DNA of 64,000 nt from positions 8,489,322 through 8,553,321 of the forward strand of contig NC_135570.1 of NCBI RefSeq assembly GCF_964340395.1, written 5' to 3'. Both the position numbers and the translations under genes were made by a program. This DNA is from Glandiceps talaboti. Taxonomy: Eukaryota; Hemichordata; Enteropneusta; Spengelidae. Numbering within the stretch: position 1 is the first letter of the stretch; every line of letters begins with the position of its first letter. Under the pieces are notes generated by a model. It saw nothing but the letters and a program-made list of their open reading frames with translations. It searched no databases and had not been told where the DNA came from. Shown one piece after another: positions 61,901-64,000 of the stretch.

Positions 61901-63319
61901 GGTAGAAGATAGAAAAGTCTTACTGGAGTTATATTTAACCTTTTAATTTACGCTTAATTAACACATACTGTGACAGTTTGTTGATGTGGGGTTAGGGGAC
62001 AGGTAATGTATGCATTGAGATAACAGGATACTGTGTGACTGTCGTTTATGGCTGATGCATAGATAGACATTTGTTCAGTCTGATTTGTAATACATGACAG
62101 ACTCAAAGCTTTATTTCATCTCAGACTGATATCTTAAAAGAAAGCCTGGATATCACAGCCCTATCACAGTTACATGCAATGCAGTGAGTGAGAGAAAGAA
62201 AGCAGTCATTTGAATACAGCTACCAAACTTTTAAAACAGATTTCTGATCACCCATGAAATGCAGGGAGTTTTCTGGACTAAATAATCTATTTTGGTTTGA
62301 TTCCCATATCACATTTTATTTCTATGAAAGAGGAGGGATACTGACTCCTGAGAAAACCAAACCTCCTCCGTGATTCAGACAAAGGACATATTTTCATTCA
62401 TGGGAAAGGGTTAGAAATTAGCCTTATTTCTCATCAGTTAAGAAGGCATATCCATGACTTTCCAGGAAAGGCAACTGGAAATCTAACCATAGGTCAGACC
62501 TATGTATTAATTGAACCAAAGTACAAATGGAGTCAGTGACTTCACTTGAGTATTAAATTTTGAACTTCACATGACAGTGTCACAGTATCAGATCATGTTA
62601 TCTCAAGTATGTCAATTTAGGGGTCTGCAGTCAGTAGATGGACTTATATCACTTACAGCACGTTCTTCCTGATAGAAAGAAAATGAGACGGTACGGTAAA
62701 TTAAAAGTATATACTGGTTAACAATGTAGAGTGTGCTGCAAGCAAAATAATAGAACAGGTAAGGGGAAGAAAAAGATATAACAGTGGATGATATAAAGAT
62801 TACACGTACAGGAAGTAATATTTATTCACATTTCAATGTCTATAGAAGCAGTCTCAGCGCATCAAAGAATTAACCAAATAATTATAACAATTCATTCACC
62901 ACAACATTTAGCAAGAAACTGAAAAAAATCTTTTGAAATTAATAGTGATGAATTGAAAGCATAACAAATCATGCAGAACACTTTAAGCAAATGACAATGT
63001 TCCAAAATTATGCAAATGACCTGCAAATGATCATATATCAATATCTTATGCAAATGACATACACCAGTATGTATGATCATGTATCACTATATGCAAATTA
63101 TCGTTGATATGCAAGCAATTATTGTTTTTTTCACAGTGGTATTTGAACACTTTGATGCAACCGAACTATTTGTCATTGACATTGACACGTTAAAAAAGTT
63201 ACATGTACTGGAGCACCACAGAATGAATTCTTTGGGGTCACAAACCTGCCAGTGTTCACAAATGGATGCTACATTTGCTACTATTGCCCTGTGTGTAAGT
63301 GGAACACCCTTGGGGTTTC
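49804..63319 (-). CDS. Long-chain acyl-CoA synthetase, ACSL1/5/6 type, 5'-truncated by window edge
   Basis: Twelve minus-strand exons with GT-AG borders encode about 418 residues, from the second half of the P-loop (G-N/H-P-K-G) to the stop. The protein activates long-chain fatty acids: ATP plus fatty acid gives an acyl-adenylate, then acyl-CoA, at ER, mitochondrial or peroxisomal membranes. Visible motifs, in order, are the Y-type gate ([16 protein letters not shown]), [10 protein letters not shown], the A5 motif YGQTE, and the FACS signature split over two exons ([14 protein letters not shown], then [20 protein letters not shown]), followed by [11 protein letters not shown]. The C-terminus ([12 protein letters not shown]) fits ACSL1/5/6 rather than ACSL3/4. 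The N-terminal anchor and first A-motif half lie beyond 64000. Two alternative exons encode the P-loop part. The gene converges on LAMTOR3 and its introns are rich in MITEs. The paralogue cannot be assigned because ACSL1, 5 and 6 split within vertebrates. Confidence 0.95.
50070..50302. mobile_element. MITE family D, truncated copy
   Basis: Shares GATGAGAACTGTAGTGGT, AACCCAGCACCATATCTCAC and the terminal GAGCTTGTGTGGCATTGTGC with the copy at 63414. The left terminal repeat is missing. It lies in an ACSL intron. Confidence 0.7.
50395..50466 (-). CDS. ACSL exon (C-terminal subdomain)
   Basis: 72 nt, phase 0 at both ends, encoding [20 protein letters not shown] then SFEK. It matches the VKKAILEDMVRLGKDSGLKPFE region of the family. 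Acceptor TTTACTAG, donor GTAAGG. Confidence 0.93.
50773..51001. mobile_element. MITE family C copy 1
   Basis: About 229 bp with terminal inverted repeats AATAGGGAACTTGCAA and TTGCAAGTTCCCTATT. Highly similar to copy 2 about 1.1 kb away (shared GCATCATGGGAAATGTGATA and GAGCATGCTCAGTCTGGATT). Confidence 0.88.
51171..51272 (-). CDS. ACSL exon (C-terminal subdomain)
   Basis: 102 nt, phase 0, encoding [20 protein letters not shown] then [14 protein letters not shown]. It matches the AIVVPDVETL and FEELCRNK stretches of ACSL1. Acceptor TTTCAG, donor GTAATC. Confidence 0.93.
51302..51535. mobile_element. Inverted partial copy of MITE family E with DR1
   Basis: Homologous, in inverse orientation, to about 46150-46340 (shared TTATTGTGCAAATTTGAATG and AAAGCTTACCTTTGGGTATA). 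It includes a perfect DR1, AGGTCAAAGGTCA, at 51406-51418, inside an ACSL intron. Confidence 0.75.
51406..51418 (+). promoter_or_regulatory. Perfect DR1 nuclear-receptor motif in ACSL intron
   Basis: AGGTCA-A-AGGTCA is the ideal one-base-spaced direct repeat bound by RXR heterodimers, HNF4 and COUP-TF in animals. It lies within repeat family E. Function is inferred from the motif alone. Confidence 0.35.
51556..51699 (-). CDS. ACSL exon with second half of FACS signature
   Basis: 144 nt, phase 0, encoding [40 protein letters not shown] and FVHGDSLK. It contains the ATP-contacting DRKK and the [10 protein letters not shown] hinge-side motif. Acceptor TTTTCCAG, donor GTACGT. Confidence 0.97.
51854..52102. 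mobile_element. MITE family C copy 2
   Basis: About 249 bp, with the same AATAGGGAACTTGCAA ends as copy 1. It differs by about 20 extra bases near 52030 and minor substitutions. Confidence 0.88.
52834..52950 (-). CDS. ACSL exon with first half of FACS signature
   Basis: 117 nt, phase 0, encoding [20 protein letters not shown] and [20 protein letters not shown] (counted without the shared Ala). The Asp of TGD binds the ribose of AMP in this family. Acceptor TATTTTCAG, donor GTAAGT. Confidence 0.97.
53785..54135 (-). mobile_element. Second tRNA-derived SINE, degenerate
   Basis: Read on the minus strand it starts with an A-box-like GGTGAGAGGTTGGAGTGG and a B-box-like GGTTTGAGCCC (54074-54084). 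It ends with TTGTAAAGCGCTTTGAGC and a degraded TATATAAAACC. This head and tail layout resembles SINEs that use an L2- or CR1-like LINE tail. No target-site duplication was found. Confidence 0.55.
54168..54329 (-). CDS. ACSL exon with YGQTE adenylation motif
   Basis: 162 nt, phase 0, starting [16 protein letters not shown] and ending [12 protein letters not shown]. The Glu of YGQTE is the conserved magnesium-coordinating residue of adenylate-forming enzymes. Acceptor TTGTCTAG, donor GTATGT. Confidence 0.97.
54551..54646 (-). CDS. ACSL exon encoding the ITGAAPLS segment
   Basis: 96 nt, phase 0, encoding [20 protein letters not shown] then [12 protein letters not shown]. It matches the SLGGRVRLMVTGAAPVS stretch of vertebrate ACSL1. 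Acceptor CATTACAG, donor GTAAGT. Confidence 0.96.
54700..55032. mobile_element. MITE family A copy, nearly complete
   Basis: A foldback of about 330 bp. One arm carries GGGTATTTATTTTGGATTTT and TACTTGAAAAATCAATGTGA, the other their inverses, meeting at GTTATTGTACATACAATAAC. The left tip lacks GGCCATATGGATGAGGATT; the right tip has CATCCATGTGGCCACTT. Confidence 0.85.
55302..55356 (-). CDS. ACSL short exon encoding NNSIWD segment
   Basis: Only 55 nt, easily missed. It completes an Arg codon and encodes [18 protein letters not shown], matching the RNNSLWDRLIFHKVQ region. Acceptor CTATGTGTAG, donor GTAAGC. Its phase joins the exons at 56213 and 54551 exactly. Confidence 0.92.
55720..56170. repeat. 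Degenerate (TATTG)n pentanucleotide region
   Basis: Many ATTGT and GCATT units, interrupted by unique stretches, in an ACSL intron. Confidence 0.8.
56213..56298 (-). CDS. ACSL exon encoding the lysine-rich helical segment
   Basis: 86 nt starting in phase 0 and ending with two bases of a codon. Encodes [20 protein letters not shown] then YMKRQELN. It corresponds to the variable IFGQANTTLKRWLLDFA region. Acceptor TTATTTCAG, donor GTAAAT. Confidence 0.9.
56364..56620. mobile_element. MITE family F
   Basis: About 255 bp with ends TAGCCCCATCT and AGATGGGGCTA, flanked by TA. The interior has higher GC than the surroundings and is made of short TCCTGA and AGGAC words, including the palindrome CCTACCTGAGGTAGG. 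A TA target site would fit a Tc1/mariner-type origin. Confidence 0.65.
57671..58010. mobile_element. MITE family A, complete copy
   Basis: About 340 bp. Ends AAGTGGCCATATGGATGA and TCATCCATATGGCCATTT are inverted repeats, and the arms remain complementary to the centre near 57845. The best reference copy of the family here. Confidence 0.9.
58216..58562. repeat. Tandem duplication in ACSL intron
   Basis: Two units, about 172 and 153 bp, with a partial third, share ATTTAACAAAATCAGTGAAA, GAGTTCAATGAACCTGCA and ATTCACA-GTG-GACGTC. Non-coding. Confidence 0.8.
58696..58830 (-). CDS. ACSL exon encoding FFQGD and PRLLNR
   Basis: 135 nt, phase 0, starting [20 protein letters not shown] and ending [13 protein letters not shown]. 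It closely matches the [17 protein letters not shown] and VPRLLNRMFDR stretches of ACSL1. Acceptor TTTGCAG, donor GTAGGT. Confidence 0.97.
58998..59180 (-). pseudogene. Decayed tandem copies of the ACSL gate exon
   Basis: Just downstream of the gate exon on the minus strand are two 36-bp units (59145-59180 and 59109-59144). They repeat the exon's 3' end and donor: ATGGCTCAG-GTAAGTT becomes GGCCCAGATAAGTT and GACTTCGGTAAGTT. Two longer, more decayed copies follow (about 59041-59108 and 58998-59040); the last still reads CATGTATGAAAGGATGGCC. None keeps a full open exon with both splice sites. Confidence 0.75.
59194..59271 (-). CDS. ACSL fatty-acid gate exon (Y-gate type)
   Basis: 78 nt, phase 0, encoding [20 protein letters not shown] then [14 protein letters not shown] resembles the Y-gate version known from alternatively spliced ACSL1 and ACSL6; the F-gate version would read SFLPLAHM. 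No intact F-gate exon was found. Acceptor TTCACACAG, donor GTAAGT. Decayed copies of its 3' part follow in the intron. Confidence 0.95.
60414..60741. mobile_element. MITE family D copy
   Basis: The left end, ATCGCACAATGTCGCATGAG, and the right end, TCTTGTGTGCAATTGTCATT, match inverted family termini. The interior shares AAACCCAACACTGTATATCA and TGCATTGATGCCAGACCCTC with the copy at 63414. Lies in an ACSL intron. Confidence 0.75.
61440..61632. repeat. Degenerate tandem repeat in ACSL intron
   Basis: About three units of roughly 65 bp share CAGATA-TAATA, ACAATTATCCAATAGG or ACAGTTATCTAATAGC, and CAATTAGCATATT. Confidence 0.65.
61811..61884 (-). CDS. ACSL P-loop exon, alternative version b
   Basis: 74 nt. 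With the last G of the upstream exon it encodes [20 protein letters not shown] then NQLAE, the second half of the TSGTTG-xPKG phosphate-binding loop and the following helix. Acceptor TCACCTGTAG, donor GTAACC. It has the same length and phase as the exon at 63246-63319. Using both in one transcript would shift the frame. Confidence 0.9.
62657..62668 (-). CDS. Possible 12-nt microexon of ACSL
   Basis: GAAGAACGTGCT (E-E-R-A) is bounded by a strong acceptor (TTTTCTTTCTATCAG) and a perfect donor (GTAAGTG). Placed after version a of the P-loop exon it would add four residues in frame before the gate exon. The family alignment needs no such insertion, so it may be chance. Confidence 0.2.
62985..63125. 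repeat. ATGCAAAT-rich stretch beside the ACSL alternative exon
   Basis: ATGCAAAT, the POU octamer core, recurs at about 63011, 63049 and 63091, with near-matches (AGCAAATGAC, CTGCAAATGA). It may be a decayed tandem repeat of about 40 bp. Confidence 0.5.
63246..63319 (-). CDS. ACSL P-loop exon, alternative version a
   Basis: 74 nt. With a preceding G it encodes [20 protein letters not shown] then [15 protein letters not shown] is closer to the family consensus than [10 protein letters not shown] of version b. The acceptor ATTCTGTTTACAG is strong; the donor GTTTGT is weak. It has the same length and phase as version b, 1.4 kb downstream in the gene. Confidence 0.88.
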
Positions 63320-63413
63320 CTGTAAACAGAATATTTCATGTTACTTATGAAAAGCATGTATTTCTGGAACAACATGAAAACAATCTTGAACATTCAGTTT
63401 TGTAGTTTACTAT

Positions 63414-63795
63414 GGGATGATCGCACAATGTCGCACAAGCTCAAAAAAAAAAACATTGTTCGTTTAGGTCAAAACCCAGTCCCTTAAATGAATACTCACA
63501 AGTGCAACATTAAACATGCTGTAAACTATGATGAGAACTGTAGTGGTCACACCTGTGATTGATGTAATGTAAAAACATGATTATAAATACTACCAGAAAC
63601 CCAGCACCATATCTCACAACTTATCAACTCAGTAGTAAATACAAAAGCTGTTATTCATTGAGGAGTGAAAGTTTTCCATCAAAATTTCATTAGAAGTGTG
63701 AAAATGAAATTCAGCAATCACATTGATGCCAGACCCCCTACCCTAAATGAATGAAGTTCGCTTATAGAGCTTGTGTGACATTGTGTGATCGTCCC
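63414..63795. mobile_element. MITE family D, complete copy
   Basis: About 382 bp. Ends GGGATGATCGCACAATGTCG and the inverse of GGGACGATCACACAATGTCA continue into CACAAGCTC on both sides. It lies 95 bp upstream, in gene direction, of P-loop exon a. Confidence 0.85.
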
Positions 63796-64000
63796 TAGAC
63801 AATGTCTGAAGCCGAGTATGAAAAAACAATGATGATGAAATGCGAGATTTCATTTCAAAGAATTGTTAGGAACAATATACACCACACCACAGCATATCAT
63901 TCATGCTAACTTCTTTATTATGTGAAACAGAAATTGTTGAGTTTTAAAACAGACTCAGTGCTTTCCCTTGTCAAGGTCAAATGGTTCCCAGTCGACAAAC
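63796..64000. other. ACSL intron, right window edge
   Basis: No exon encoding the TSGTTG half of the P-loop is seen here on the minus strand, so the preceding ACSL exon lies beyond the window. Confidence 0.7.

Noticed and set aside
63246-63319. Exon of a second, tandem ACSL gene
   Set aside because: All downstream ACSL exons are present once, and this exon has the same length and phase as its neighbour, so an alternative exon of one gene is the simpler reading. A partial second gene to the right cannot be fully excluded.

Overview
This is nuclear DNA from an animal, most likely a marine bilaterian invertebrate (lophotrochozoan or non-vertebrate deuterostome). The evidence is two spliced metazoan housekeeping genes with GT-AG introns, AT-rich intergenic DNA full of microsatellites, a tRNA-derived SINE and many small inverted-repeat (MITE-like) elements. 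I cannot name the species. Nearly all long open frames are simple-repeat artefacts or chance frames; the real coding sequence is in short exons found by splice sites and protein similarity recalled from the families. Layout: 1 to about 32.3 kb is a gene-free stretch. It holds unique AT-rich DNA broken by long tri- and tetranucleotide arrays (5.4, 15.3, 18.1, 21.6-22.3, 25.1, 26.6, 30.4 and 31.5-31.9 kb), minisatellites (8.3 and 14.3 kb), a palindromic CRE, RFX-type X-box motifs and two DR1 nuclear-receptor-type sites. I see no convincing exon, tRNA or rRNA there. From 32338 to 46872 (+) lies a complete six-exon LAMTOR3 (MP1/MAPKSP1) gene of 124 codons, a roadblock-fold subunit of the Ragulator complex. 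Its 10 kb fourth intron and its neighbours hold a SINE nested in a MITE, a large foldback structure with tandem subrepeats, and further MITEs. Just before exon 4 is a decayed copy of exon 4. From 63319 down to 49804 (-) lies the 3' two thirds of a long-chain acyl-CoA synthetase gene of the ACSL1/5/6 type, converging tail-to-tail with LAMTOR3; its 5' exons are beyond the right edge. Twelve constitutive or alternative exons are mapped from the P-loop to the stop codon. The gene shows two alternative 74-nt exons for the P-loop downstream half, which look mutually exclusive because including both would break the frame. It also shows a decayed tandem array of the fatty-acid gate exon. The two genes have no shared pathway beyond general metabolic control: LAMTOR3 acts at the lysosome surface in mTORC1 and MAPK signalling, and ACSL activates fatty acids at membranes. 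The points most worth following up are the alternative ACSL exon pair, the exon-scale tandem duplications in both genes, nested transposons with a clear target-site duplication, and perfect DR1 motifs carried into an ACSL intron by a repeat family.
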